Below are positions 47,610 through 57,576 of a stretch of 64,000 bases of DNA, in pieces (position 1 is the stretch's first letter; every line of letters begins with the position of its first letter). Under the pieces are notes generated by a model that made no database searches, had not been told where the DNA came from, and worked only from the letters and a program-made list of their open reading frames with translations. The DNA comes from Epichloe hybrida (Eukaryota; Ascomycota; Sordariomycetes; Hypocreales; Clavicipitaceae), in NCBI GenBank assembly GCA_019022495.1, contig JAFEKR010000002.1:3844001-3908000 (forward strand). The letters run 5' to 3'. A program made the translations under genes and the position numbers.

Positions 47610-47945
47610 AACACGCATAATATGTCAAAAATTAAACACGCATATGCAATTCCTAATCAAGATAGACAGCCTACCTACCTGTTTTTAGTGTAGCTTATGT
47701 CTATTAATCTTCGTAGCTTTATTAAGCATATAATCGCTATAAGGAGCAGCCTAGTTAAGTGTGATTTATTCACTATAACCCGCCGGCAGGGCACCTGTAA
47801 TAGCTAAAGACACAGAAGGTATCGCAATTAACTTGACAAAGCTACGAAGATTAATGGACGCGAGCCACACTAAAAATAGGTAGGTGGGCTGTCCATCCTG
47901 ATTAGGAATTGCATATGCGTGTTCAATTTTTGACATATGCGTGTT
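47610..47945. mobile_element. MITE-like element with 114-117-bp inverted arms and TA flanks
   Basis: The left arm 47610-47726 pairs with the reverse complement of 47832-47945 (both begin AACACGCAT). The only differences are one 3-bp indel and 12 transitions, with no transversion. The dinucleotide TA lies on both sides (47608-47609 and 47946-47947), the target duplication of Tc1/mariner elements. The 105-bp centre has no open frame. In 11 of 12 mismatches the left arm has A/T where the right has G/C, as after RIP or directional deamination. Class assignment is inference. Confidence 0.8.
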
Positions 47946-48168
47946 TAGGCGTCCGGTCGGACGCACGCAGGGTAGGTAGGTATTCCATCGCAGCCTTGTA
48001 TCTCAGGCATCACTTTCCCTTTGCTACGCGTCCATGCTTCCTTCATATTTTCTATTTACAATACTATCATCTACGGAGTACTATCATCTACTATTCGAAG
48101 CCTTCGTCAGTCAGGACTCAGGACCCGGGGGATCCGGGGTCTTCGTCGTTGGGCATTTTCATCTCACA

Positions 48169-48190
48169 CCAACCAACCAACCAACCAACC
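48169..48190. repeat. CCAA tandem repeat in leader of carrier gene
   Basis: Five and a half CCAA units directly upstream of the chosen start codon; probably in the 5' UTR. Confidence 0.85.
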
Positions 48191-48212
48191 ACAACATGAG
48201 CTGACGAGCGCC

Positions 48213-49547
48213 ATGCCGAACGATGCTGCTCCGCCTTGGGTTTCCCCAGATGACTATCCCGACCGACCGCCTCGCAGCAATGCAGCGACGGCGGCGTCTG
48301 CTGCGGGCGTGAGAGCTCTGAGTGCCCAGATCGTTTCCTTTTACTTTCGCGCGCCGGCCAAGGCGTTTTTCAGAACCCGCGTCGATTACCTGGCGTACGC
48401 GCGGACAGTGCACAGCGAACAGATCAAGCGCATGTTGCATGTCGTGGCCCAGCAGGAGAAATCCGCGTCGAAAGATCGATTTCGATTATTCCTGCAGCAC
48501 ACGTGGATTTGGATGAGGAGCACAACACCGGGAGTCCTCACGTCCGCCATCAAACAACAGGGATGGGGCGTGGTGCCTCATCAGATTCTCCCACCTCTGA
48601 TCGCCAACGTTGGCGTCGGGGCCGTCTTGTACACCAGTTATCTACACATCCTGGGCCATCTCCACGAGGACAGTGCCAAAGCGACCAAGAGAGTCTACCT
48701 GCCGCCTTCGCCGCAGCACACCTTTGCGGCCGGATTCCTGGCCGGCGGCATACAGAGTGTTCTGGCCGCACCGCTAGACGCACTCCAGGCCCGCCATGAT
48801 CGTCACCATGACTTGATGCCTCGCGATGGGTGCAGTCGTCCCCGAAGCATGTGGAGCTTCGGCGCAGAGAAGCTCCGGGAGATTGGCGCCCGCGGCATCT
48901 TTGCCGGCTGGGGCTTGTCCTTTGCAAAGGACAGCCTAGGCAGTGCCGTCTTCTTCAGCATGTTCGAGTACGTCAAAGCCCAAGGGTACTATCGCTTCGT
49001 CACCTGGTACTACGGCGGCCTGGGCCGAGACATGGTCGACTTCCTAGCCATGCAGCGGCCATCGGAGCAGGACCAAGACCAAGACCAAGACAGCCAAGTC
49101 ACCGTGATAAGACCACATTACGCCATAGAACCCATGTTCTTGTTTGCTGCCGGATTCAGCGCTTCCTTTTCCCAGCAACTCCTCTTGCACCCCCTGACGC
49201 ATTTTCAAGTAAAGCACTGGGATCATTTGGAAGATTTAGACAACAAGGCTGCCAGGTGTAGAGCAGCCAGGGCAGCGAATCCCGAGAAAGCACATCGACC
49301 GTGGAGAATGCTTCGCGCGTACTATCATGCGTACCAGGAGACATGGGCTGGGTGCGGAGCCGAGGCGGCTGCTGAGAAGCAAAGCCTGACAAGATGGCTG
49401 TATAGAGGATTTTGGCGGAACACGATCCGGCAGGTCCCCAGCACGAGTGCAGGATTGATTATATTCGAGCTGATACGGCGGAAATATAGGTATAGCGCGG
49501 AAGAAATTAGAATCACGAAGGATGGGTATGACATCCTCCTCAATTAG
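48213..49547 (+). CDS. Mitochondrial carrier-type protein
   Basis: Single exon, 444 aa, starting MPNDAAPPWVSPDD. An in-frame ATG at 48021 would add 64 residues lying over a CCAA repeat and was not chosen. The core has the carrier-family signature AAPLDALQARHD (PxDxLQxR) after the glycine-rich helix FAAGFLAGGIQSVLAAPLDA. A second repeat has GARGIFAGWGLSFAKDSLGSAVFF, with a later FAAGFSASFSQQLLLHPLTHFQV. The family is inner-membrane solute carriers with three repeats of two helices. Here the first repeat is degenerate and long linkers are present, so it is an atypical fungal carrier; substrate unknown. Confidence 0.75.
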   Translation: MPNDAAPPWVSPDDYPDRPPRSNAATAASAAGVRALSAQIVSFYFRAPAKAFFRTRVDYLAYARTVHSEQIKRMLHVVAQQEKSASKDRFRLFLQHTWIWMRSTTPGVLTSAIKQQGWGVVPHQILPPLIANVGVGAVLYTSYLHILGHLHEDSAKATKRVYLPPSPQHTFAAGFLAGGIQSVLAAPLDALQARHDRHHDLMPRDGCSRPRSMWSFGAEKLREIGARGIFAGWGLSFAKDSLGSAVFFSMFEYVKAQGYYRFVTWYYGGLGRDMVDFLAMQRPSEQDQDQDQDSQVTVIRPHYAIEPMFLFAAGFSASFSQQLLLHPLTHFQVKHWDHLEDLDNKAARCRAARAANPEKAHRPWRMLRAYYHAYQETWAGCGAEAAAEKQSLTRWLYRGFWRNTIRQVPSTSAGLIIFELIRRKYRYSAEEIRITKDGYDILLN

Positions 49548-50126
49548 ATATTTGGAAGCTAGCGAATTTGAGACATTCCGTCGGTTTACAATCAAAAGGG
49601 TGTCACTGAGATGGACAGCCGCTGTGTCACACAATCAGCTCGCTATGTAGGGAGTATAATCCTTGGAGAATTTTCATCGGCTTTGGCTCAAGAGCGGAGC
49701 AGGTCAAGCAGGGGCAGATTCGGCCCAGATGAGCAAATACAGATACTTTGAGTCAGAGGTTACAGAACCGTCATCTACCCACCGAGACTAAAAATCACAT
49801 TAGGAAAAGCAGCGTCAAAATAGCAAGTCAGAGGCCGCCTCGTCCACATACATAAGAATGACTTTTTTATTTCCTTTCACCCGTCTAATTTAGTTCCCGA
49901 AAGGCTTCTTTTTCCCATCACCCAGATATCTGTCCAGTGTCCCTCTCCCCAAAAAAAATATCCGAGGTCCCATTTTTCAGTGTAAAATGCCGGCCGCCGT
50001 ACGAACATTCCTTTTTTTTTCCTCCCCCAGTATGAGCCCGTGAGTAGTTGTAAGCTTGTAAGGATGTAAATTGCGAACCCCCCCCCCCCCCCACCCCAAG
50101 CCGTAAATTCCCCCAGGCATAATTTC
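49548..50126. other. Intergenic region between convergent carrier and acidic-protein genes
   Basis: 3' flanks of two convergent genes, including a 15-C run (50078-50092). Nothing else is supported. Confidence 0.5.
50078..50092. repeat. C15 homopolymer
   Basis: Fifteen consecutive C just past the 3' end of the acidic-protein gene. Confidence 0.9.
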
Positions 50127-51452
50127 TTACTCCTCTTCGCTGCACGTCTCGGAGCCGGAAGACGTCAATTCCTCCAGCTCAACGTCGTCCCCGTCTGTGT
50201 CTCGTAAATGTTCCTCATGGCAACTCTCCTGATGGTGATGGTGATGATGATGATGCTGCTGCTCCGCCTCGTCGGATTCCTCAATCCCGTTGAAGCAGAA
50301 GATCTCGGCACCGGGTATGTGCACGTCGATGGCGCCCTCATCGCCAAAACATCGCTCGTAGGCCTCTCCCTCAATGGCCAGCTCTGCCTCGGGCAGACTG
50401 GCGTACTCTTCGTCGTCATCGACTGCCAAGTATATTTCCAAGTCGACGTTGGAGAATTCACCGGGGACATGGCCGACTAGGTCGACGTCGTAAATGATGT
50501 TTGATCTTCCGTGTTCGTCGTATATCGGCTGCGATGACACGTGGTTGTTCAAGTAAATGTCTTGTGCACCATCTTCATCTTCATCATCTGGGTTTTCTTC
50601 GTCTTCGTCTTCGTCGTCACTGGAACCGGAACCGGAACCGGAACCGGACATTTCAGACGCACGGCCCAACTCGGAATTGGGCTCATCTTCAGACGTTGGT
50701 CGTAATAGAGCAGGTTCGCGGTCCGGGTTCGCGGCGAGCATCTCAAAGTCACTGGATGACGCATCGTCGACGGAGCGGGTCTCTGGAGATTCTTTCTCAG
50801 CAATAGATGAAGGCGTGAGCGGGTATTCGGCCTTTTCGCGTTCGTGAGCGCCAATCCCGTTCGGACTAGAGGCTGAAGTTGCTTGCGGCGTCTCTGTATT
50901 ACTTGATGTTTCAGCTACACTCGAGGCTGTGTTCCATTCTGGTAAGAGTGAGGACCCTATGGCAACTGCGTTAAGCTCGACGCCAAGTTCTCGAGCTTTT
51001 TCCATCCGCGCATTGCTCTTGTTTCGAATCTCTTGCTGAAGCAACGCGCCCAGATCAAGCGCGAGCTGTAGGTCGCCGAGCCGTTCCTGTAGGATACTGT
51101 GCAGGGACTCTTGCTCTGGGTCCCAGCACAGAGTAGGCCACGTGGGCAGGCAGTCTTCGCCGAAATAGATGTGCTCGATGGATATGCCTTGGTCTCTCGC
51201 CATGTCAAGCCGACTGTTTGCTCTGTGCTGCAGCACTTCCGCCAGGTCGTTGGGTATGAGTCCTACGGGGACGACGCCCGCCAGCCACTTGGAGAACTCT
51301 TCAACTCTTGACAGTCGACCGTTTCCATCGTCATCGGCGGGTTCGGGAGGCGGCGGTCGTTTTTCAGGTCTGAGACCAGCTGGGCGAGCGCGCACAGGGG
51401 GGTCTTTGCCTTGGCGAGAGGCTGAGTGTGCACCATGTCTCGAAGTTCCCAT
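50127..51452 (-). CDS. Acidic protein with poly-His tract, unknown function
   Basis: Single exon, 441 aa from the ATG at 51452 (MGTSRHGAHSASRQGKDPP). An upstream in-frame start at 51524 adds only a hydrophobic leader-like stretch and seems less likely. The N-terminal third has two related helical blocks, LAEVLQHRANSRLDMARDQG and LLQQEIRNKSNARMEKAREL, each ending in an ELG/DQG-I/V pattern, which suggests an internal duplication. The C-terminal half is very acidic (GSSDDEDEDEENPDDEDED), contains eight consecutive His, and ends SCSEEE-like. I do not recognise the family; the composition suggests a nuclear or chromatin-related protein, which is inference. Confidence 0.75.
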   Translation of the reverse strand: MGTSRHGAHSASRQGKDPPVRARPAGLRPEKRPPPPEPADDDGNGRLSRVEEFSKWLAGVVPVGLIPNDLAEVLQHRANSRLDMARDQGISIEHIYFGEDCLPTWPTLCWDPEQESLHSILQERLGDLQLALDLGALLQQEIRNKSNARMEKARELGVELNAVAIGSSLLPEWNTASSVAETSSNTETPQATSASSPNGIGAHEREKAEYPLTPSSIAEKESPETRSVDDASSSDFEMLAANPDREPALLRPTSEDEPNSELGRASEMSGSGSGSGSSDDEDEDEENPDDEDEDGAQDIYLNNHVSSQPIYDEHGRSNIIYDVDLVGHVPGEFSNVDLEIYLAVDDDEEYASLPEAELAIEGEAYERCFGDEGAIDVHIPGAEIFCFNGIEESDEAEQQHHHHHHHHQESCHEEHLRDTDGDDVELEELTSSGSETCSEEE

Positions 51453-51963
51453 TTTTAAGATATATGTGTAGCAAAATAATATATCAATGAGGGAGTTGCC
51501 CGAAATTGCGAGCTCGACGCTCAAAGCCGAATCAATATCAAGGGATGAGGAAGGAAAGAGATTTGGGCAAGGAAAAAAAAAAAAAAAACAGCATGCAAGA
51601 AAGAGGAGGGAGGAGAAGCAGATGTGAGTCCATCATAATGGCGAAATCGTTCTCGCCATTCACAAACACACTATCGAGCAACGACAATAACCAACAATGT
51701 GGAGGAAAGAATGGCATCATAGTTGAGCAGCTCTCGTCAAAAGAAGTTCTGACCGATTGATTTCAAATCGGGTCAATGATGTGCAAACGCAAAGAAAACT
51801 CCCCACATCCTCATCAGCTTCACCACATGCTCACTTCCATGCTTCATCATCCCCAAGTGTAATCGCTCACATCGGTCGTCCAGAATGCTGAACCCATTGT
51901 TGCATGAGATGGAGCATCGTAGATCCACGCCACATCTTCCCCCCAACGTCTCAACTCCTTACC
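51453..51963. other. Intergenic region upstream of the acidic-protein gene
   Basis: About 510 bp with an A16 tract near 51573-51589. No coding region is supported. Confidence 0.5.
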
Positions 51964-52398
51964 TCACTGAACCTCCACATCATTCTCTGCATTGAACTGC
52001 TTTTCGACCTCGGCTTCCAGATCAGGAGCATCTACCAGCGAAACAAGCATTAGCTTCCCATCCCAATCCATGTCATGCTCCGGAAAAATATACCGAATGC
52101 ACGTTCACGAGGCCCTGAATTCAAACCAACCTTGCATTTCCTCTTCCCCTTCAGCCTCCATTCTTCTCTTCAGCGCATAGCCCATCTTCTTCTCCAACTT
52201 CCTCGCCTTCTTTGCACTGACTTTGGCACCGGGACCGCTCGTAGGCAGGAGACCTGGTCTGGCGCCCCGCGCGATATCCTTCTTGGAGATCTTGTTCTTG
52301 ACGAACTCACTGCGCTTTCTGCGAACCTTTTTGGACGCGGCGGCTCGGGCGGCAAGTCGATTCTTTGAGGGGCCGTTGGGGTTCTTGACGGAAGGCAT
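51964..52398 (-). CDS. Small basic protein, ALB1-like 60S biogenesis factor
   Basis: Two exons, 52398-52131 and 52031-51964; 111 aa; 99-nt intron with donor GTTGGT. The protein starts MPSVKNPNGPSK and is strongly basic. The C-terminal block VSAKKARKLEKKMGYALKRR resembles the conserved KKRAKKIERNLKYATQR block of yeast Alb1, which ends in acidic residues as here (EAEVEKQFNAENDVEVQ). Alb1 shuttles with Arx1 on pre-60S particles between nucleus and cytoplasm. The match is from memory of the family pattern, so the name is tentative. Extending the first exon through the donor gives an early stop, which supports the intron. Confidence 0.6.
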
Positions 52399-52850
52399 TG
52401 TTGGAAACCTGAAATGGCTCCGATTTTCAAGAATCTGCGAGACGAGAAGGATTCTTTGGTAGCTTGCTTTTGAGCATGGGGCACCTTCAGTCGCTAGCAT
52501 TTTTTTGCCAAACAAAATATTTTTTCTTCCCCGCTGCTCCGTTCCTCACCAACACACACGCAGGCAAGCAGCCCCACATGGTCCCTTGGGAGGGAAGCTT
52601 GAGCCAGCAGTGCAATATTTTCATCTTCTGCTGAGTGCAAACATACAACCTGTTTATGCTATGAGATAAAAGACCCTTGTAACGCTCTGATCAAATGGTG
52701 CCTTGAGTGCTATGCGTTCGGAAGACGAAATAATATGAATATGGCAGCAAATGTTGATTTACATCCAAACCCAATGCGCCCGTAATCATGACCATCCCAA
52801 CCTGCAGTGTGAGAAGCTTGTAACAACCTTCTTCCTGAACATGTCCAAAT
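52399..52850. other. Intergenic region upstream of ALB1-like gene
   Basis: 450 bp between the ALB1-like start and the YTP1 3' end. Nothing supported. Confidence 0.5.
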
Positions 52851-54524
52851 TCAGTCCACTCGTGTGTGGTTGTTCTTGCCGAGAGTGCTCGGAGTGTCGA
52901 TGCTGGGTCTTTCCAGACTCCTTCTCAGCATGACCCGGCGCTCATCACCTTCATCGTCACTCATCAGGCCATCCAGCTCAAATTCCTCAGCATCTCTAAG
53001 CTGACCCTCCTCTACGGCTCGACCGTTTGCATGCGCATGTCCATCTGCCAAGAATTTCGTGTTGAGGGCTGGGTTGGCGAGGCGGTCATAAAGGTGAATA
53101 ACCATGTTCACGAAAAGAAACAGAAGGGACGCAAGCGAGAACAGGATGAGAATATAAGAAATGCCATCCATGTCGGATTGAGCGACGAGGTTCATCTGCT
53201 CTTCAGTGGCGCCCATGAAAAGGAAACCAGCCGCGTATAGAAGCTTCAAGTCAAGGTGTCAGTTCTCGCAAAAGGCCAAGGGGGTAAGAGGGGGGCGGCG
53301 TTGAAGAATTTTGACCTACAAAAACTGGGATGAACTGGAAGCTATTCCAGGAGCGTCCATCCTCTGACAAAGACTGCTTGTCCTTCAGGATAAAGGAAAC
53401 TTCAATAATTCTGGTGAGGCCGACAGCCATCAGGGTCTTGCCGAATGTAGAGTGCGTCATGGCACTGACCATCAGCTCTTGGGGATGAGCAGACATGGCC
53501 CAACCAGTGATGAGAATCACGAACCCAGGAATGAAATTGCGCTTGGGGTTGCCGTCGCGGTCCTTGCTGAGCCACATGCCAGCCAGACCGGCACACCACC
53601 AAATGATTCCCATGGTTGTGTGTTGCCAGTCGTTCCTGACCCAAGCAGTTCCCCAACGATGCTCAGTGAAGGTATTGACACAACCCCAGGCGGCAATCAC
53701 AGCACTATCAAAGAATTCTTGCGAACGCCCGCAGCGCTGCATCCATACTTGTCCGACTAGCAGGATGATGGTCAGGATGACACCGTAGGCGATAAAGGCG
53801 CCTCCCATGATGAAGTGGGCCGCACACTGTCCAACATGCTCTCCCTGACAGAAGCCGAGGGCTGTGATGCCACCAAAGATCATCTGCGCCCAGGACATGA
53901 GTGGCATCGCTTTCCCAATGATGGAGTGACATGGTCGAATCAGTTTTCTGATCATACCATTCAGCCCCTTCTCCCAGTGACCCTTCAAGTAAAGCCCCAG
54001 AACAACCTGCCCGATAAGTAGAAGCTGCAGGATGTTGGCAAAGATCGAGTGAATGTTGTGGCCGGTGAACTCTCGGCCGCCATGAGCGTGGCCCAGGAAG
54101 AATCCGAGCAGAGCGAGTGCGGAGCCGAGTACCTGCGTAGGGACGTGCCATCGCGACTTGGTCATCTAAACCACTTTGTTAGTTGCCAGTACGGTGATGA
54201 ATCGATTTGTCTGTACCGGATACCTACCCCGAGAACCATTCCGATGGGGAATATGACGCCGTAAGCAAACATGTTGATGAATATGTGTATCCATAGCGTC
54301 GTATCCTGTGGCACGAGCGTTAGTTCTTCTTGCCCGAATCATTGATGCCGTTGTCATCCCATGACAGCCATGTTTCCAATACTCACGAGAGGCTCCACGG
54401 AGACAGTCTGTCCCTCTGGAATTTTGCTTTCTCCATGATGATCGTGTCCGTTTGCCATTTTCGCTAGTGTCGCTACGAAAAGGAAGAGGGATGTGAAGAT
54501 CCCTCTTGACAGAAGAGTAGTCAT
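52851..54524 (-). CDS. YTP1-like multi-pass membrane protein
   Basis: Four exons, 54524-54387, 54305-54228, 54165-53320 and 53243-52851; 484 aa. The signal-type N-terminus MTTLLSRGIFTSLFLFVATL is followed by a His-rich segment NGHDHHGE. About ten hydrophobic segments follow, with LGFFLGHAHGGREFTGHNIHS and GHWEKGLNGMIRKLIRPCHS between them. The order DUF2427-type N-terminal block plus YTP1 C-terminal block matches yeast Ytp1 (459 aa), whose exact function is unclear. The histidines in GHAHGG, HNIH and CHSIIG resemble cytochrome-b561-type ligands (family knowledge, not proven). The cytoplasmic tail is acidic (LMSDDEGDERR). Confidence 0.85.
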
Positions 54525-55696
54525 GGCTGTGGCGACTTGCTACGTTTCAAGACGCTCTTCTGGGTCTCGGACCTCCTGGATGGGTCGCGGGTCTCGTCGC
54601 GTGGTGTACGGTATCGGTCGCAACGGGGCGCAAAGAATAAATGGACGAATCATGAATCGGCGAAGGACGGATAGCGGCGTGCCCAACACAGTGTACAAGA
54701 CAAATAAATGCCTGCGACTTCTCGGTGCACAGAAAGACGCGAAAAGGGAGGACGAGAATAAAGGGATCAAATTGCAGCTGCCCTGGCCATGCCCGAGGAA
54801 GGAAGGAACACGCTAGCAGTAGCAAGCCAAAGGGGGGACAGGAGAGATCAATAATATTAATAATATGTAGCACCTGCCAACTGGTGTAATATTGCGCACA
54901 TTCTCATTGGTGTGCGCCCCTTTATAGTACCCCTCACCAAAATTCCAATGTTTATATTACACGCGATCGTCACCTTCCATCTACTCCGTAGACAAGGTTC
55001 AAACTCAGGATGTGCAAGATGCACTTCTCTGCCTATAAATCTTCTTTCACGACAGATCAAAAGAATTTTCGATGAAATCGGATATTTCACAGGTGAATTG
55101 GCTGCCATGTCGGAGGCTCAGACTTCGCACTCCGCCAACGCCAACATAGTATGCTGCAAACCTCGACGACGAGAGAATCGAGAATTTGGGTGTTTGTGTA
55201 TATATTCGCCTATGCTGCTACAATCTCGACCTGTAACGGCCTGTCCCTAACCTCACTCGAATGGGACTTTTCACTTACATCGTGTTGCAGTGGGCGCTTG
55301 GGTCGAGTCGTGCAATGTATCAACAAATTTTGAGCAAACAGCTTTCCTCAAATCTCTATAGTATGATTTGATGGTTTTTGTGCACTTCGAATATTTGCTA
55401 CCACTGTGTACACCTAGATTGCTTGACTTAACATCCCCAAGTTTGGTATGGCAAGGCTTTTCGTCCAACTATGCAATCTTCAAGTCATTTGCAAGACTAT
55501 CCCGAGTCCACGCTCGTTGCAAAATTCGACTTGACCTTCACTTACTAGACCTTTAATTATTAGTTCTTCCTATAGTTTCACACTTACGACGAACCTGCAT
55601 CGTTGATACAAATTAATTCGATAGCAAGTGAGACATCGCATCTACTAAAAGAGCCATCCTGCCACGTCAATCAGCCACCTTCACCAAGTCGGCAAA
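54525..55696. other. Intergenic region between YTP1-like gene and small TM gene
   Basis: 1.2 kb divergent upstream region with a TACTCCGTA copy (54982-54990). A/T-rich from 54840. No coding region is supported. Confidence 0.5.
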
Positions 55697-56041
55697 ATGC
55701 ACATCTCCAGCAACAATGGATTGTCTAGCCAGTTGGTCAGCTCTTATCTAACGGAAAGCAATCATCTCTTCAACCGCGAACAGGACATAGATCCTCCCGC
55801 ACGGTATGGCATCATGATAGCCTTGGCAATTTCCAGCGGCGCTTTCTTCGTGGCATGCATCGGACTTATGATTGCACTGTGCGATTGGCGAATGAGATAT
55901 CTGCACCTTCGCAAAGAACTTGACGAAAGAGGGTTTGCACTGGCAGATAGAAACGCGACACGTCAGGATACAGCGGTCGAAGTGCCTCAAGGGCAGGAAA
56001 CTGGTGAAGCTGGTGAAGCTAGAGCGTCTGGAGCTCTCTAA
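55697..56041 (+). CDS. Small single-pass membrane protein, unknown function
   Basis: 114-aa single exon starting GGCAAAATGC. The N-terminal 35 residues are polar. One hydrophobic helix follows (IMIALAISSGAFFVACIGLM), then the basic flank CDWRMRYLHLRKELDER. This charge pattern puts the C-terminus in the cytosol. The tail is Gly/Glu/Ala-rich. No family recognised; the clear helix-plus-basic-flank pattern makes a real small gene plausible. Confidence 0.5.
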   Translation: MHISSNNGLSSQLVSSYLTESNHLFNREQDIDPPARYGIMIALAISSGAFFVACIGLMIALCDWRMRYLHLRKELDERGFALADRNATRQDTAVEVPQGQETGEAGEARASGAL

Positions 56042-56212
56042 ATTTGCGACTTGCGAGGGAACGGGAAGGTAGTTGATGCCACGAGGAATTGGCTGGAGGA
56101 AGACACTATGGACAAGATCTAATGGCTGATGACTACGAGTCGCGGGATGTGAAATATGTCACGAAAAACATGCACCGAAATTATATCTCTTCTCTTTTTC
56201 ATTCGCTCGCTA

Positions 56213-56749
56213 TCATGTCCGAGGCTGGCCTTTCTGCTCCTTTTTTAAAAAGTCTTTGGCCTCCTGCCACATTTCTCCTTCCATCTCCCGTTCTACCCTC
56301 GTACTCCGACTATTGAGCCAACCGACGTCCAAACCGCCTACCGTTCCCAGCCCGTTTGGCTTTAATGACGCTTTTGTGCCGCCATTGGGGCCCTGCCGCG
56401 GCTCGTTTGCCAAATTGACAATCCCTGCTTCTTCCAGCGCCATGATTTGACGCTTCATTCTGACATCTATGCTATGCAAAGTAGTGAGGAAGGAGTCTGT
56501 TGCTGACTTGAAGGCCTCCATTTGGGCGGGAGGATCCAGAGCTGGTGCTTCTGCAGCAGGAGTTGTGGAATTTGATGATGGTATTGTGAGGGCATTGAGC
56601 GAGGTGGCGGTTTGGCTCATGAGTTGGGCTATGGATTTGTCAATTTCGTTCAGTTGTTGAATATTCTCTCTAAGAGTGAACGGTTGATAGCTTTGACCAT
56701 TTGCTTTGCGGTCATCTTGGCCCATGGTCAAGTCGTTTGGTGAGGACAT
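56213..56749 (-). CDS. MED11: Mediator complex subunit 11
   Basis: Head-module subunit of Mediator, in the nucleus, linking activators and TFIIH to RNA polymerase II. Single exon, 178 aa. The start is MSSPNDLTMGQDD at 56749; the frame further upstream begins with a GTG and is not used. The defining MED11 helix is RENIQQLNEIDKSIAQLM, followed by TATSLNAL and a second helix QMEAFKSATDSFLTTLHSIDVRMKRQIMALEEAG. A polar, Gly-rich C-terminus follows. It is divergent from TAF5, with about 830 bp between start codons. Confidence 0.9.
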   Translation of the reverse strand: MSSPNDLTMGQDDRKANGQSYQPFTLRENIQQLNEIDKSIAQLMSQTATSLNALTIPSSNSTTPAAEAPALDPPAQMEAFKSATDSFLTTLHSIDVRMKRQIMALEEAGIVNLANEPRQGPNGGTKASLKPNGLGTVGGLDVGWLNSRSTRVEREMEGEMWQEAKDFLKKEQKGQPRT

Positions 56750-57576
56750 GGTGGGAGTCGAGTACACGTCGTATGGCCAAGTGACGGCAGCGAATTAGTG
56801 ACCGCGCCCACACAGACCGGGGATCAGGTAGTCTTGGACGGAACACGTCGTTTAAATTGCCGGGGCCACGGCTTCTGTGCACGTTTGGGAGATGACCAAG
56901 GACATTTTGCCCATCTAGATGTTGTCAAAGATCGAATCGATGTGAGAAGTCGAGGCTTCACCTTTGGACGGGCATGTGGGGCACCTCACGCGACAAAGCC
57001 AACTTTCCCACATCTGCACTCGGCCGATTACGATATGAGGTGGACGATATGCACGTGCTGAGCGACATCTCTTTCGAAGCTTAATACCCAACCTACCTAG
57101 GAATTATTAGCTTCATGGACTTTATGCAAAGCAAATCCACGCTTGTCCTCTGCAGTTAGGGATGCAGCTCTTTGGTTTGTTGTTACGCGCCGTGTAAACG
57201 TCGGCTAAATATAGCTGTTGGTGCTTCCCTCACTGAGCCGTCGTCAACTCACCCCAGTTTACTCAGTAGATGAAGCTTCATTTTAGAAAGACATCATCAA
57301 ACGCACCACTTCTTCATCTCAGCTTGACGCTCCTCTGGGCGCATTGCAATCTTCTTTTTACATTCCTTTTTTTTCGAAATTTCGCGTGGCTTATTCGGCA
57401 ATCAGCAGTCCACTCATATCCACATCCAAGTCGCAGCTGTTTCTCCGCTTGACGAATACCACCTTTCTTCCTGCATCAAACCCGAATCCTATTGACAACA
57501 TATCATCATCACAGGGAGTGTCTTCGAAATATCCTAGGGCTCAACAACATATCGAGCCGCATCAAGCACGGCCAGC
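56750..57576. promoter_or_regulatory. Divergent upstream region of MED11 and TAF5
   Basis: 827 bp between outward starts of two transcription-initiation genes. T-rich tracts near 57350-57375 and a CA/TC-rich leader to TAF5. No specific factor site assigned. Confidence 0.55.

Larger units (their letters stand above)
47157..48212. other. Intergenic region with repeat relics
   Basis: 1 kb holding the 70-bp dispersed repeat copy B, a TA-flanked inverted-repeat element (47610-47945), TACTCCGTA (47541-47549), TACGGAGTA (48072-48080) and a CCAA array (48169-48190) just before the carrier gene. No coding region is supported. Confidence 0.7.

Noticed and set aside
48021..48212. 64-residue N-terminal extension of the carrier gene
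   Set aside because: It runs over CCAA repeats and ends before the conserved start MPNDAAPPW; probably 5' UTR.
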